A stretch of 64,000 bases of DNA from Rehmannia glutinosa (lineage: Eukaryota; Streptophyta; Magnoliopsida; Lamiales; Orobanchaceae). Below the pieces are notes generated by a model. That model saw only the letters and a program-made list of their open reading frames with translations, searched no databases and was not told where the DNA came from. The position numbers were made by a program, and so were the translations under genes. Location of the stretch: positions 23,288,317 through 23,352,316 of the forward strand of contig CM071931.1 of assembly GCA_016081115.2 (NCBI GenBank), written 5' to 3'. Of this stretch, positions 1 to 11,099 are shown in pieces (positions within the stretch are counted from its first letter, which is position 1; the number at the start of each line of letters is the position of its first letter).

Positions 1-242
1 ATGTCTCATCATAATGGGGCATTATAGCCTTCAAATCAAGAAATTTCTAAATCACCTACATCCAAAATGAGGTATATTCATTAATGTAAAACTTGAATAC
101 ACCCATGAAGTACAACACTAGTAATACCGAGTCAAAGATACTTCTGAACCAAAATACAACTTAATCTAATAAAACAGAAAGCAAGGTACATCACTGGAAT
201 AAGCGTCTACCATAACGAAAGTACAACTGACAATCAAGCTAA

Positions 243-963
243 CTAATCAGTGAGATCGCCATCATCGTCACTCGCAACTATATCCATAATCGGGGCCGGG
301 TCGGGCTGAGGTGGCGCCTCGACCTCGGGCCAATCCACAAAGTCTAACCACTGCTCGAATCCCTGCGCCTCATCAAGTGGAGCAGCCTCAAGTGCCTCGG
401 GCTCTCCGATGTCGACTGGATCCTCCTTCAGGATCCTCCTCGGGATCCTCCTCAGGATCCTCTTCGGCGTCAGGTACGGGCTCCACCTCGGGCGGTGGCA
501 ATGGCCGAGCATTAGCCGCCAAAGCGACCTCCCGGTGCGCGTCTCTCTAAGCTAGGGCCTGTGTAAGGTCCTCTATGACTGTCATCTGCTTGATGAGGGT
601 CTCATCCAAGCGCTTGATAGTGTCGCGGGATAGGCGGGCGTCAACCTCCCATTTCTGGCGGCCGTCACTTGCCCTCTTCATCCTCTCTTGCATGTTATCC
701 AGGCGCTCCTGGATACTCTGTATTTGGTCCTCCCGCGCTCTTATGGTGTTGTCGCGGTCCTTAATGATAGTGGTCAACTCGCTCTTTTCATCTTGGCTCC
801 TTGCCAAGCGCTGTGTCAGGTCCCTGTTACGCTGGCGCTCCTAGGGTAGCTCTGAGGTCGCTCGAATACTCTCCCGGTGCAAGTGAATTGCGAGTGCCCG
901 GTAGTACTCCCTCCTGGCACGAGATTGAAAAACGTCCCACCAAGAAGGTGGCGTCGGCTCCAT
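243..963 (-). pseudogene. Broken coiled-coil ORF of the LTR element (gag-like position)
   Basis: The ATG at 963 lies about 290 bases inside the primer binding site, where gag normally starts. The first residues read MEPTPPSWWDVF. The frame meets a stop at 841-843 and another at 547-549. It then shifts frame in a run of GAGGATCC-type repeats (about 425-465, acidic EEDPEEDP) before ending at 243 with an acidic tail (DDDGDLTD). The stretch 547-807 is charged and heptad-like (RDNTIRAREDQIQSIQERL), predicting a coiled coil. No zinc knuckle or nucleic-acid-binding motif is visible. I do not recognise the family; position suggests a gag-like structural protein. It is not functional as it stands. Confidence 0.55.
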
Positions 964-1252
964 CCTGATCAAACAAAACTAAGGCGGATCAGTCAAAGGT
1001 AGAGGAAAGATAAGGAGAGAATAAGGAAATAATGAATAAGGAAATCAGTCAAGAATCAACTAAGTCAAAACAAGTATGACTACGAAATCTTAAAATATGC
1101 GTTCTAACTTAGTTCAAATATCAATAAGACGGTTCTATGCCAATTGGAAATCGATTTCACACTTAATTGGTCAAGTCGCGGTACTACCCAAAACACAGAC
1201 CGAGGGTCCTATCATGGGTCAGCTCGGTGTAAGTTTCCATCTTACTAGCCGA

Positions 1253-1264
1253 GCTCTGATACCA
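1253..1264 (-). other. Primer binding site (initiator tRNA-Met type)
   Basis: The plus strand reads GCTCTGATACCA, so the minus strand carries TGGTATCAGAGC, complementary to the 3' end of plant initiator tRNA-Met. It lies seven bases inside the LTR end at 1272, which fixes the minus orientation of the element. Confidence 0.85.
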
Positions 1265-1936
1265 CTTTTACTGTCACGCCCCAACGGGACGCCACGAACG
1301 ATCCACAACTTAAATACAAATAACCAAACAGCCTAGACGAATATCATCGAGAACCCAATGAAACAGAGTCTAAATAGCAGCGGAAATAAATAACAGATAC
1401 AAGTTACAACTTAAGGTCGAACAAAATCCAAATATATCCAACATATTAACCTGAATAAGTTTACAAGCCAAAACTAAAACAAAATGTAAAGTACAATATC
1501 CAAATCTTAAACGTCAAAGGGTCCTACGCCCTTAAATTACAGTCAAAGAGAGAAAAGAGTAGCAAGATAAACGGGAGTCCAACATAAATAAAAGTACATG
1601 AAATAAGAATGATCATCAGTAAAAAGGTGCAAGATCGACTGGCAGGGTGAGGGTCATCAATCTGTGGCCGGTTCGAGATCTTCAACATAGTCCCCATCTA
1701 AAGGTTAGAAAACAGGTGGGGATGAGACAAAAATCTCAGTGGATGGGGTGATCGTGTGTAAGTGTGGCGCAATATATAGTTAATGCGAGAAAACAGTTAT
1801 ATGAAAACGCGTGAGTATGATGCATGGATTCACACACAGTTCGCAAGCGTCGTGATAAAATATTTAATTAATATACTTATGCAGTTCAAGAAAATAGTTC
1901 ATGGTCACACAGGCACTATGTGATTCAGTCAAGACA

Positions 1937-2110
1937 GGTAGGATTGCGTACGGAAGTGTAACGCCAATCCTATGCAAGGTAAATAATGGTTGCGTACGGA
2001 TTTGTAGAGCCAACCAATGCAAAGCAGGTAGCGGTTGCGTACAGAAATGTAACGCCAACCAATGCAATAGGTAGCGGTTGCGTACGAAAATGTAACGCCA
2101 ACCAAAACGG
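1937..2110. repeat. Four tandem copies of a ~43 bp unit inside the LTR
   Basis: Copies begin at about 1937, 1978, 2027 and 2070. Each contains GGTTGCGTACGGAAATGTAACGCC or a near variant, followed by AACCAATGCAA. Length varies from 41 to 49 bp. Such arrays near LTR ends are common and evolve fast. Confidence 0.85.
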
Positions 2111-3541
2111 GTCCGATAACTCCGGAATCATGTGGATCAGACAGCGATTCCTTCGTTCTTCCTTGTAACTCCCCAGTCAGTATGGTCCAAGACCGGCACC
2201 TTATCGCTCCGTAGGCAAAGAAAAAATCCACAGTGGAGCTTGCAAGGCTCGGATCTGTCATAATCATGATTATACCTCAATACTACAACCCGTTTCCATT
2301 GGACAAACTCCGTTCCTCAGTTGCGGGATTAGGACGATGGGGCCGGAAGAGTGGAATAGCAGTCGAGCTGCCCAGTTCCATCCCCGACGTATCCATTCCG
2401 ACTGTGAGCTCGACACACCAAGTTGACTCAGCCAGGAAAGTAATTACAATTACAGACAGTCAACCAGGCAGTCGAGTATTATTGATTCAGGGAAGCAGTT
2501 TTAGGAAAAATTTTGAAAAACGCGAGTGGCAATTATGGCGTTGGTGGAGTATTTGGATGAAGATGATCATCGGAAGGATAAGCAATCTTCGATATCTTGA
2601 AAGACTAGGTGGAACATAAGTCCCGTTATAGATTCAAAATCGCAAGGCGAGGAAGTCGCTCCGCGATCGGGTATTAATCGGTCAAATTGATCCGATAAGT
2701 CAAGGATTTTGAGAAAATAAAATACTTTAATTAAATCTCCAAGTCAGAGGGTCTAGGGCTATTTTAGTAAAAGAGAAAATAATTTGGGTTAGGTCCTTTA
2801 TAAAAGAAAAATTGTAATTTAGCCCCGTTTTGTAAAAACTAACACTTTTGGGGTTAAAAATTGAATAAATACATATCACGACTTTGAAAAATTAAGAGGT
2901 CAGTTCCTAAATTCTCCAAATCCAGAGATTCAGGTTTTTAAAATTTTGAAGTCGAGATTTTGTAAAATTCTCACATTGGCCCCAAATTTGTAAAAATTGC
3001 CAATTCGGACCTTAAGTTTTAAAAATTCGGAACTCACAAACCGGAAGGGATTTTAATGTGATTCTAGTTGGAAAATGTCACTAAGGTTAGTAGGATATTG
3101 GGACAAAAACAGTTTTTAAAAGAAATATGTGTAGGTCCTTTAACTTTGAAAATATCATTTTTGTCCCATTTTGAAATAATTGCCTTTAAGGCTTTTAGGG
3201 GTCCAATTGTTATGAAATTTGAACCTTGGGTCCAAAATATAATTAAGTTATAGTTAAGTTAGTATTTCCAGGTGCATGGGCTGCATAAGCCCTGGAAATT
3301 TCATTTGGGTCCTCAAGTTTAGTATTTTACACATTAGTCCCTCAATTTTAGAAAAATTGTTTTCCAAGCCCTAACCACTTGGATTTTTGGAATACTTTTA
3401 AAATATGTAATTCCCAGTACCTTAAGAGTAAAAATTTAAAATTTTAAAGTTAAGGTCTGGTACAGTTTTAAAAATTGCAAAGTAGCCCTTAAACTTTCAA
3501 AATTTTACAATCTAGTCCTTGGGCTTTTAAAGGTTGATTTT

Positions 3542-3619
3542 ATTTATCTTAAAACTCTTAAAACTTTATTTATCTTAAAACTCTTAAAACTTTATTTATC
3601 TTAAAACTCTTAAAACTTC
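3542..3619. repeat. Three perfect-to-near-perfect copies of a 26 bp tandem repeat
   Basis: The unit is ATTTATCTTAAAACTCTTAA plus AACTTT, repeated at 3542, 3568 and 3594. Only the last base of copy three differs, so the duplication is recent relative to the LTR. Confidence 0.95.
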
Positions 3620-4619
3620 ATTTTTGAACCTGAGTACAGTCCCAAATTTCGAAATTTGCAGAGGGGTCCTTTAACTTTTATTTTCTTGCAATTTAGTCCA
3701 CAAAACTTTCCATTTTTACATTTTTAAGTCCAAAATTGAAATTTAATCAATTATGCTTGACTTTTCCAGGTTATAAGGCATCCAAAACATAGATTTTAAA
3801 GATCATACACATGCATGTCCAATACATACAAGAATTCATCAATTAAAACATTAAAGTGTACATGCATGCACCTAAAATTCAATAAATAGTAATTTTGAGC
3901 AACTCTTGAGAATTTTCATGATTTGATATATAACATTGACATGCAATACATAGATTATATATATCTCAAGGCTCATGATCAAATTTTCTACATGCATTTA
4001 ATCAAAACACCTAAAAGTTGGAAAATATTTTTCCACCTACCTTAAATTTGGAAATTGTGAAATAAAAGGATAATTTCACAATTTTTGGATGAGGCTTCTT
4101 AGGTCAGCCCCTAAGTCAAGAAAATATCAAAATTTGGAGTTAGAAAAATGAGAGAAAAATTAAGGAAAAAAAGAAGGAAATAAGGAAATGAAAAGGACTA
4201 CACTTTACCTTGTGTAGTAGATGATTGGAGACTAGTTGAAGCTTAAAAATTGGAAATTTTGGCTCAACTCCAAAATCTCCTAAGGTCAGCCCCTATTTCT
4301 CAAAAATGAAAAAGGGGTGTTAAAATTTGAAAAAAATAGAAAGAAGAGGAAAGAAGGGGTCTAGTACTCAATTCTTACCTTGTAGTCCAATTTTCTCTAC
4401 TAATTCTTCTTCAAGTCTTCAAGTTTCATCACCATGCATGCATGTCTCCAAGTGGTCTTCTAAGTACCTCAAAATAAAAAATTCAAGCTTATATTAAAAA
4501 GAGAAGGTGATGAGTAGTAAGAATTTAAGTTGAATTGAAGAGTGAAATTTCTTACCTTGAAATAGGGGTGTTCGAATCTTTGGTGTTTAAGTGGTAAGAT
4601 TGTTTGTTTTGGCTTAGAT

Positions 4620-4853
4620 GTTTGAAGAAAGAAAGTATGTTTGATGTTAGGAAGAAGATGTTCTTGAACATATGAAGATGGGTTTGAAGATGTGAAGGAC
4701 TTGTGTTTGAATATTTGAAGATGTGAAGAAGGGGTACTTGAAGATATGAAGAACTTATGTTGAAGATTTGAAGACGTGAAGAGTTGGTGTTTGAAGGTTT
4801 GAAGATATGAATGAATTTAGTTTGAAGATTTGAAGATGTGAATGAATTTTAGA
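4620..4853. repeat. Degenerate GAAGAT/TTTGAAG repeat block in the LTR
   Basis: About six imperfect copies of a 35-40 bp unit built on TTTGAAGATTTGAAGATGTG. Purine-rich on the plus strand and pyrimidine-rich in the element's sense direction. No coding potential. Confidence 0.7.
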
Positions 4854-5739
4854 GAGAGGTTAGAGAGAAGGAGGAGAATTAGCTTGAGAGATGAAGGTGT
4901 TGGGTGAAAAATGAAATTTTTTGTTAAATTTTGGCCTAATGGCCGTCCACTTTGGGGAAGAGGGGGAGAAATTTTTGATTAATTTGTGTCTTGTAATTTG
5001 TCTCTTGCATGGAGACAAAAGGTGAGTCAAGGTATGGGTCAAATTAGAATGTTGAGAGGAATAAGAAGAATGTTGGGAAGAATAGAATATGTTGGGGAAT
5101 TTAATGATATAAAATTGAGGTATAAGATAATGTGTATAATGTTTGAATTAATGGTATAATTATACACAAGATGATCAATATAAGGTGTAAGTGTACAAGA
5201 GTTGGATGATATTTTTACTCCAAAAATACCATGTTGGCCGTCCACTTCAAGGGTATTATGGTAATTCCATATATTTTTTTTGTCCCAAATTTGATGATAA
5301 TAGATGAAATATATCAATTTCCAAAATATTTAGTGATTTCCTTGATCACTTGTAAGTCTCATTATCACTTAATCTAAATCAAAATCTTAATTCTATAAGG
5401 TAAAAGTCTCTAAAATAAATAGTCTCTTAAAATTCTAAGGTGACTAATAAATACAAAAATAGTAATAATGATCAATCAAGTGATCATAAATGAGGAATAG
5501 AATTAAATAAGATCATGATCACAAGTAATTAAATAAAATGAAATAAAATACAAAATGTATATATTATTAATAATTACCCGTCAAAATGACGCGGTAAAAT
5601 AGTCGATCAAAAGTATAAACGACAATAAGGATCAATTAATAGCTTCGGAAAAACCGGGGCTTCACATAAACTATATATGATATATAATTATTGAATTATT
5701 CGTGGCATTAATCAATAATTTTTTCTTATTAATGGCAGT

Positions 5740-5850
5740 TGAACAAGATTGTGAATGTGATGACGATGACATGGCATGTGACAACGAAGTTGACGCACGT
5801 TAAGTAGAATGACAACTTTCGTTGGGCGATGGACAAAATTGATGCAAATG
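5740..5850 (+). pseudogene. MBD/CW-type gene fragment, unit A
   Basis: After an intron-acceptor-like ATGGCAG the sequence encodes DDDMACDNEVDA. After a frame change it encodes NDNFRWAMDKIDANE. These align with DISCEDEADV and DDIFCWAMDRQIVPQ of the better preserved fragment at 9359-9596, with matching spacing. It has two stops and a frameshift, so it is a relic. The assignment rests on the better fragment. Confidence 0.45.
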
Positions 5851-5896
5851 AGAACCAATAAATGATGGGTTGATTATCATAAACAGATGAATACAT

Positions 5897-6937
5897 AATT
5901 GATGCAGGTATGAAACACAAAGGTTTAAGAGGTCCATAGGGATTGCGGGTCAAGCATGACTCTTTTGTAAGTTCTGTTGGGGTGAAGTTTCTGTCTATCT
6001 ATGACAAAAAAATCCGTAGTTTAAAAATATTTCTGCCAAAGATGATATGGAATCATAGAATGATTCTATACACGAAAAAACATCAACACGCCAGATAACA
6101 CAATAAATATAATATCTATCTTCAACGTTTGATTTTGAGACTTTTCGCAAAATGGAGGCAGAGTTGTTCGAAGGCTGACTCTAAAGTTCCATTTGAAAAG
6201 CTTGACCTATTCATACTCCTTGTCTGATGTTTCTGGCTCTTAAGATACTTATGTATTGCAGGGTGTTTGTGAAATTTCAAATCATCATTCGGAGGTGGGT
6301 TTCCATAAGCAGACAATACCCAGAAATCATGAAGAGCGATTGATCACTAGATGCAAGATGTATATTAAAAATGAAAAACTACGAATCACATATATGTTTT
6401 GATCCATTCACTGAGTTTCAAATAGCAGCAGAATACAAGAACTTTAATTAATCATTTTTCATTATCCATCTTGCATCTAGTGACCAATCACTTTTTATGA
6501 TTTGTGGGATTTGTCTGCATTTGGAAGGCTACCACCGATTATGCTTTTAAATTCCACATACACCTTACTTTACTTAAGTATCTTAGGAGCCACAAACATC
6601 TGACAAGGAGTATGAATTTGCCAAGCCTTTGAAATGAAACTTCATAATCAGCCTCTCAAGTAGGTCTGCTTCCATTTTTTTGGAAAGTATCAAAATCAAA
6701 CACTGAATATAAATATTATATTTGTTGTATTATCTGGCGTGGTTGATACCTTTTCATGTATAGTAATCATCCTATTATTCCATATCATCTTCGGAAGAAA
6801 CATTTTTAAACTATGGATTCTGTTGTTATAGAAATATAGAAAACCCTTCCCAACAGAACTCACGAAAGAATCATGCTTGACTCGCAACTCATGTAGGCCG
6901 CTCGAGATTCTTTACGTTTCCAACCTTCATCAATTTT
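5897..6937. repeat. Long inverted repeat (hairpin), unit A
   Basis: The arm 5897-6366 is complementary to 6463-6937, leaving a loop of about 96 bases. Matching segments include GTCAAGCATGA(C/T)TCTTT (5947 and the complement near 6870), TTTAAAAAT(A/G)TTTCT, GATGATATGGAAT and CACTAGATGCAAGATG at the loop side. Arms differ at perhaps one base in five by eye, with several indels. A transcript through it would fold into a 0.47 kb hairpin. No transposon termini or target duplication are evident at its outer edges, so it looks like an inverted duplication. The source sequence is not recognised. Confidence 0.8.
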
Positions 6938-7347
6938 GTATTAATCAAGCTGAGAGAATGTGATATCCATTGTTTGATAGATCACCCATTTCTTGGTCCT
7001 CGTTTGCAACATATATGTTGCAAAAAAAAAAACAATTTGATTGAGATTCTTTCTTGGGAGCGTAAAGAAGTTTTCCGGAAAAAATTCTGGTTTTACAAGA
7101 AGGGTTCTATTGACTATTGGACTACAAGTGAAAAATAGATGAAAATAAGATGCGTTTGCAAATAGAAGCAACTAAATGTTGGACATGTTCAAAAATATAT
7201 TGTTTAGTGAATGAATTATAAAAGTGTTTTATTTCTGTTTAAATGTCAAACTCAAACAAAATCTGAAATCTAAAGTAACCATCTCTTAACATTTAGATTT
7301 TGATTAAATTTTATGGATTTAGAAACACAATTTGACAATTAAAACAC

Positions 7348-8933
7348 ATTCCCCGGCAATGCCACCAAAAACTTGTTAGGCGTGAAACAGTCACCTAATC
7401 TACCGCAAGTGTACGGTTGTCAAGTTTTAATATAGTGACATGAGTAGGGTTGCCGTATCCACAGGGAATGCGTGTATAAGTACCAATTATAAATTACATA
7501 TGCTATATTTGACAGATCAATAATAGGTGGATATCTCAATTTATAAATAAAAACAACTAGATGTAACTAATCAAAATATAAACATCTAAATCTATGGGAG
7601 AATGAATTCTAGAGGTGTGATGAATATAGTTTTCCCTTATGTTATCAATATGGTTTATCAATCACAAATTACCAATTTATAAGTCAAGATTTCTACAATA
7701 ATCATTTCCTCTCTCGAATGCCAAATGATTGTAGATTTCAATTAGGAAATCAATATCTCAATAAAAATCACCAATTGAAATCTCAATAAACACTATGAAT
7801 CTTAATAAATGACTTCAAAGGATTCATAAATCTCTCAATTCTATGAAATCCTAGGTTATGCTATTTCAAGGTCATGTATTCAATTACCTTTCTCAAGAGT
7901 CAAATCAAATACACCCAACAATCTAAACTATTGATCAAGTAATTTAGAAGCAATAAATCCAAAGAGCACAAATAAATTGAGAAATCTAGATTGACAAACC
8001 ACAATCTCAAAACATAAGTTCAAACATAGATTACATCAACCCTCTAGAATGATAGAGTTTAGCTCATGATGAAAACACAAATATCCATAATTAAATGAGA
8101 ATGCATCTCAAATGATATACAAGAAAACAAAGAAGGAATTAAAGAGATTAAAGAAGAATCTTATCTATTTGTAGATGATAAATGTCTTCAATCTTCTTCC
8201 CCAACTCTTTCCTTGTGTCTTGGTAGTGTTGGTTTTCTTCCCCAAGTGTCCTCCATGCCCTAGTTCAACCCTCCCATGTATCTATTTATAGTAAAAAATT
8301 GGAGTTTTATTATTTTATCCGCCCACGGGCGCCGCAGCACCAAAACACAAAACGAAACTGCCCCATTTCTGACCCTGGCTCTGCAGCGCCAAGGATGGGG
8401 TGCTGCAGCGCCATAGTGCACTCCTGGGCGCTGCGGCGCCGCTGCTTTTTACGCTCGAGCTGCAGAGCCTTGTTTTGGCGCTGCGGCACCATCCAAACGT
8501 CCGAATTTGCTTTGGATGTCTTCATAAGAGTTGTAGCCCTATCTCTTAGCTTTTCATAGACACGAGAATCAGCTCAATATAAATTTTGAAGAGAGAGTTA
8601 TGGCCACAATACTAAATCCTGCCAGTGCTGGAAATTCCAGACGCATTTGGACGTTTCTTCAAATCAATCTTTCGTTGTTTGATCATCCTTGCTTGTTTTG
8701 ACACATGACTCATTACAATGACTCTAGACTCAATATAATTGGCCCTCAACATGGCATGGTCACTCAAATGACTCGAAACAATAGAAATTAATGCCTAACC
8801 TATGAGATATAACAAAAACGACTCAAAATACTAAAAAACAACACAAAACTCTAGTCAGAAGCCCAAATCATAGGTATAAAACCAACTGAACACATACCAT
8901 AGCAGAATTAGAAATATAAAGCAACTCTCCCCT
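7348..8933 (-). mobile_element. LTR plus primer-binding-site relic of a Tat/Athila-like element
   Basis: Minus strand: an LTR ends at 7374 (minus sense ...CCTAACA) and is followed by TGGTGGCATTGCCGGGGAAT (7367-7348). This resembles the TGGCGCCGTTGCCGGGGA-type primer binding site of Tat/Athila Ty3/gypsy elements. A minus-strand TATA box (CTATAAATAG, about 8281-8290) and a leader rich in GGAAGAAAACC lie upstream. A GC-rich patch with repeated CTGCAGCGCC/GCGCTGCGGCGCC occupies 8320-8490. No internal coding region follows. The outer end is not clear; I place it at about 8933, where a 50 bp host sequence is seen again. Confidence 0.6.
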
Positions 8934-8985
8934 GCATTTAAATTTTGAATAAACTTTATGGAATTAGAAACATAATTTGGTATTG

Positions 8986-9358
8986 AAAACAATAAAAATA
9001 ATATTTAATTTGTTTTTATATTTTTAAGTGCTTGCAAGCACTCCGTAAATTTTAGGTGACTCGCTCTCCACTTTTGACACATAATCAAAATGATCAAATA
9101 CTCAAATCAAATACTCAAAGATGAAAAGTCACTCTGAAAATCATAACTTGCAGTTACACATAAAGAATTGAACTATTGTATGAACCACATAATTCATACC
9201 TTGGTTTTTTTCGGATATAATTTTGGGATGAAGAGTTCCATGTTCTTGAAAACATTCAGACCTAAATGTTTTAATTTCTCATGATATAATGCAAGAAAAG
9301 CTCAGGCTGAAATATATATTAAAGGAGTATTTGATTGGAATTGATCATTGTATATTAG
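8986..9358. other. AT-rich spacer with no visible gene
   Basis: No ORF of note, no RNA gene and no terminal repeats. It ends with a pyrimidine-poor acceptor-like TATTAG immediately before the MBD-type exon, so part of it may be old intron sequence. Confidence 0.5.
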
Positions 9359-9596
9359 GTGTGCCAAATGTTAGATGTGGAGGCTCATCCCGACGAAGGA
9401 GAAATATGATGAGATACGTGCTAGGATTGCTCAAGATTTGTTTCTATATGAAATATTTCGGGAATGGGGGCCCGACATATCGTGTGAAGATGAAGCTGAC
9501 GTTAAGAAGGATGACATCTTTTGTTGGGCGATGGATAGACAAATAGTTCCTCAAACTCCTCCTGGATGGCAACTAATTTTAACGAGAAAACGTTAA
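9359..9596 (+). pseudogene. CW-zinc-finger/MBD-type protein exon fragment
   Basis: The exon appears to start after TATTAG (acceptor AG at 9357-9358) and reads CAKC-stop-MWRLIPTKEKYDEI, then FREWGPDISCEDEADV, then FCWAMDRQIVPQTPPGWQ, ending with a stop at 9594-9596. C-x-x-C followed by W-R-L-I-P, then a later W and C, is the pattern of the CW zinc finger that precedes the methyl-CpG-binding domain in plant MBD proteins of the AtMBD1/2/4 type. The PPGW motif marks the MBD start. The MBD itself is missing after the stop. An in-frame TAG at 9372-9374 also interrupts the zinc finger. Family assignment is from memory of these proteins, not a search. It is a pseudogene fragment between units A and B. 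Confidence 0.7.
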
Positions 9597-9791
9597 GGTT
9601 TAGCTTTTATTTAGGTATTATTTAGTAAAATGGCGATGGTAAAAAATGAGAATGAGTATTATTTAGGTATTCCATCAAATGGATCTGATATGTACCAAAT
9701 ACAGTTTGGTTCCATCAATTTATCGAATCATAAACACCTCTTTATACAACCAACATACTTATCCGTTTTAGAAATATAAAACTTTAGTGAA

Positions 9792-10655
9792 AACTACATA
9801 TATTTTAGACCGTTGTACGTAAGATTTCTTTCCATTCAATTGAGTATCAATCATGCAACATATATTCGATAATCAACTAATTTGGAAGTATGTAAATGTT
9901 CTGCAATAAGACTCACATATAGGTAAAGGCATAAAATTCTTGAAAAATAATCCAGTATCAACTTATTGGTGAGATCTCAAGTATCGTATACTCTGGCTTA
10001 TTTTTGTCCTAAGAATAGCGGGTTCTAGAGAAAGTGTTTCCATCCGTCCATGCATGTTCGTTCCCGTAGGAAATCCATCAATTAAGCATTTAATGATGAC
10101 ACTTACCTATGGATAAATTGTCAAAATCATTCGAATGTCTGAACAATACAAATGAGCCAAAAGATTAACGGCTTAAATGACAATCTAAGTAACATACTAG
10201 AAATTAGTAATACAGTTGGTAGGTTAAGATCAAGTGCCTTCTACTCTCTTAGACCTATTAAACTACATATATCGTCGTCCATTGTTAGATTTCTTTCTAT
10301 TCACTTTAGTATCTAGGACAAAACCTACATTAGTAAATACATAAGATTCTTGACAAACTTTATAGTTTCAACTTCTTGAGATCTCATGGATCGCACACCG
10401 CTAGCTAATTTTTTCCATAAGGATATCGGGTTTTGGAGAAAATATTTCCATCAGTGCATGTCCGTCCTTCAAATAAAGCTAACAAGAATATAATGTTATC
10501 TATAAATAATTTGTCAAAATCATTCGAATGTCTCAACAATACAAATGAGCCAAAAGCTTAACGGCATAAATGACAATCTAAGTAAACATAGTAAAAATTA
10601 ATAATACAGTGGGTAAGTTACGATAAAGTGCCTTTACTCTTAAACCTATTATTAA
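9792..10655. repeat. Tandem duplication upstream of the promoter, unit B only
   Basis: Copy 1 starts AACTACATATAT at about 9792 and copy 2 starts the same at 10261. Both contain TAGATTTCTTTC(C/T)ATTCA, GAGATCTCA.G.ATCG, CGGGTT(C/T)T.GAGAAA and AACGGC.TAAATGACAATCTAAGTAA. Copy 2 is shorter. Unit C has a single copy, so the duplication happened in B after the units diverged. Confidence 0.75.
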
Positions 10656-10951
10656 ACTATTTATTTAATTTTTAAATTTCTTTTGAATGTTAAAGACTTC
10701 ATTATACTGGAAAACGCACATTACATTTTGCTTGAAATACATGTAACTATTGTTTTTTGCCACACTACTTTTCATGGTCAATATTTGTTTCTTTCCTTAC
10801 AATAAAAGTCATATATAGTAACACCTTTTTTCTTGTTACTTACTACAAATTCAATATTTTTTTCCCACATTTGGGTAGCCCGAAAAAGGCAAAAAATCTG
10901 CACCCACTCCCTCTAAAAGAAAAAATTAAGGAATATCACCCAAACTCTTAT

Positions 10952-10958
10952 TATAAAA
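10952..10958 (+). promoter_or_regulatory. TATA box of a putative plant promoter (unit B)
   Basis: TATAAAAAG lies about 25-40 bases before AGGGTTTCATCTCTCACC, a typical plant 5'-leader start, followed by a CT/CA-rich leader. The same TATA box and leader context recur in unit C at 60609. Conservation in two diverged copies supports a real core promoter, at least ancestrally. Confidence 0.6.
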
Positions 10959-10993
10959 AGAGACAATTCTAGGGTTTCATCTCTCACCCAAAC

Positions 10994-10995
<2 letters not shown>

Positions 10996-11085
<90 letters not shown>

Positions 11086-11090
11086 ACATA
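10996..11090. repeat. (CT)n-(CA)n compound microsatellite in the leader
   Basis: About 23 CT repeats run directly into about 20 CA repeats. Located in the putative 5' UTR 40 bases after the TATA box. Unit C has only a short, broken counterpart, so it expanded in B. Confidence 0.95.
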
Positions 11091-11099
11091 CATAAACCC

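Larger units (their letters stand above)
1..5666 (-). mobile_element. LTR retrotransposon, partial (one LTR plus start of internal region)
   Basis: Read on the minus strand, this is a long terminal repeat (5666 down to 1272), a tRNA-type primer binding site and the first 1.27 kb of internal sequence, which runs off the left edge of the window. The LTR has the expected ends: minus sense begins TGTGAAGCCCCGG and ends GGGGCGTGACA. The internal part shows only a broken coiled-coil ORF and no protease, reverse transcriptase or integrase. A long LTR with a weakly coding interior suits a large non-autonomous (LARD-like) derivative of a Ty3/gypsy element, but the missing 3' part prevents a firm class. 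It sits inside host unit A, whose sequence resumes at 5667. Confidence 0.75.
1272..5666 (-). repeat. Long terminal repeat, 4.4 kb
   Basis: Bounded by TGTCACGCCCC at 1272 and GGGGCTTCACA at 5666 (plus strand), that is TG...CA. At about 4.4 kb it is unusually long. It is non-coding: short ORFs inside are scattered and low complexity. It contains three internal tandem-repeat patches (1937-2110, 3542-3619, 4620-4853). The partner LTR is outside the window, so age cannot be judged. Confidence 0.8.
5667..7347 (+). repeat. Host repeat unit A (3' half)
   Basis: This stretch aligns by eye over its whole length with 13330-14957 of unit B, with small indels. Its first 60 bases resemble the window's last 60 (unit C), including ATTCGTG(G/C)CATTAATCAATA, which unit B lacks. 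It holds an MBD-type exon remnant and a long inverted repeat (separate entries). The left boundary is the LTR at 5666; the right boundary is the LTR relic at 7348. Apart from those two features I see no gene in it. Confidence 0.8.

Noticed and set aside
1937..2110. CRISPR-like array
   Set aside because: Repeats are contiguous tandem copies without unique spacers, inside an LTR of a plant retrotransposon.
10996..11090. Regulatory GAGA-type element
   Set aside because: The CT/CA run is present only as a short broken tract in unit C, so it is more simply a microsatellite expansion.
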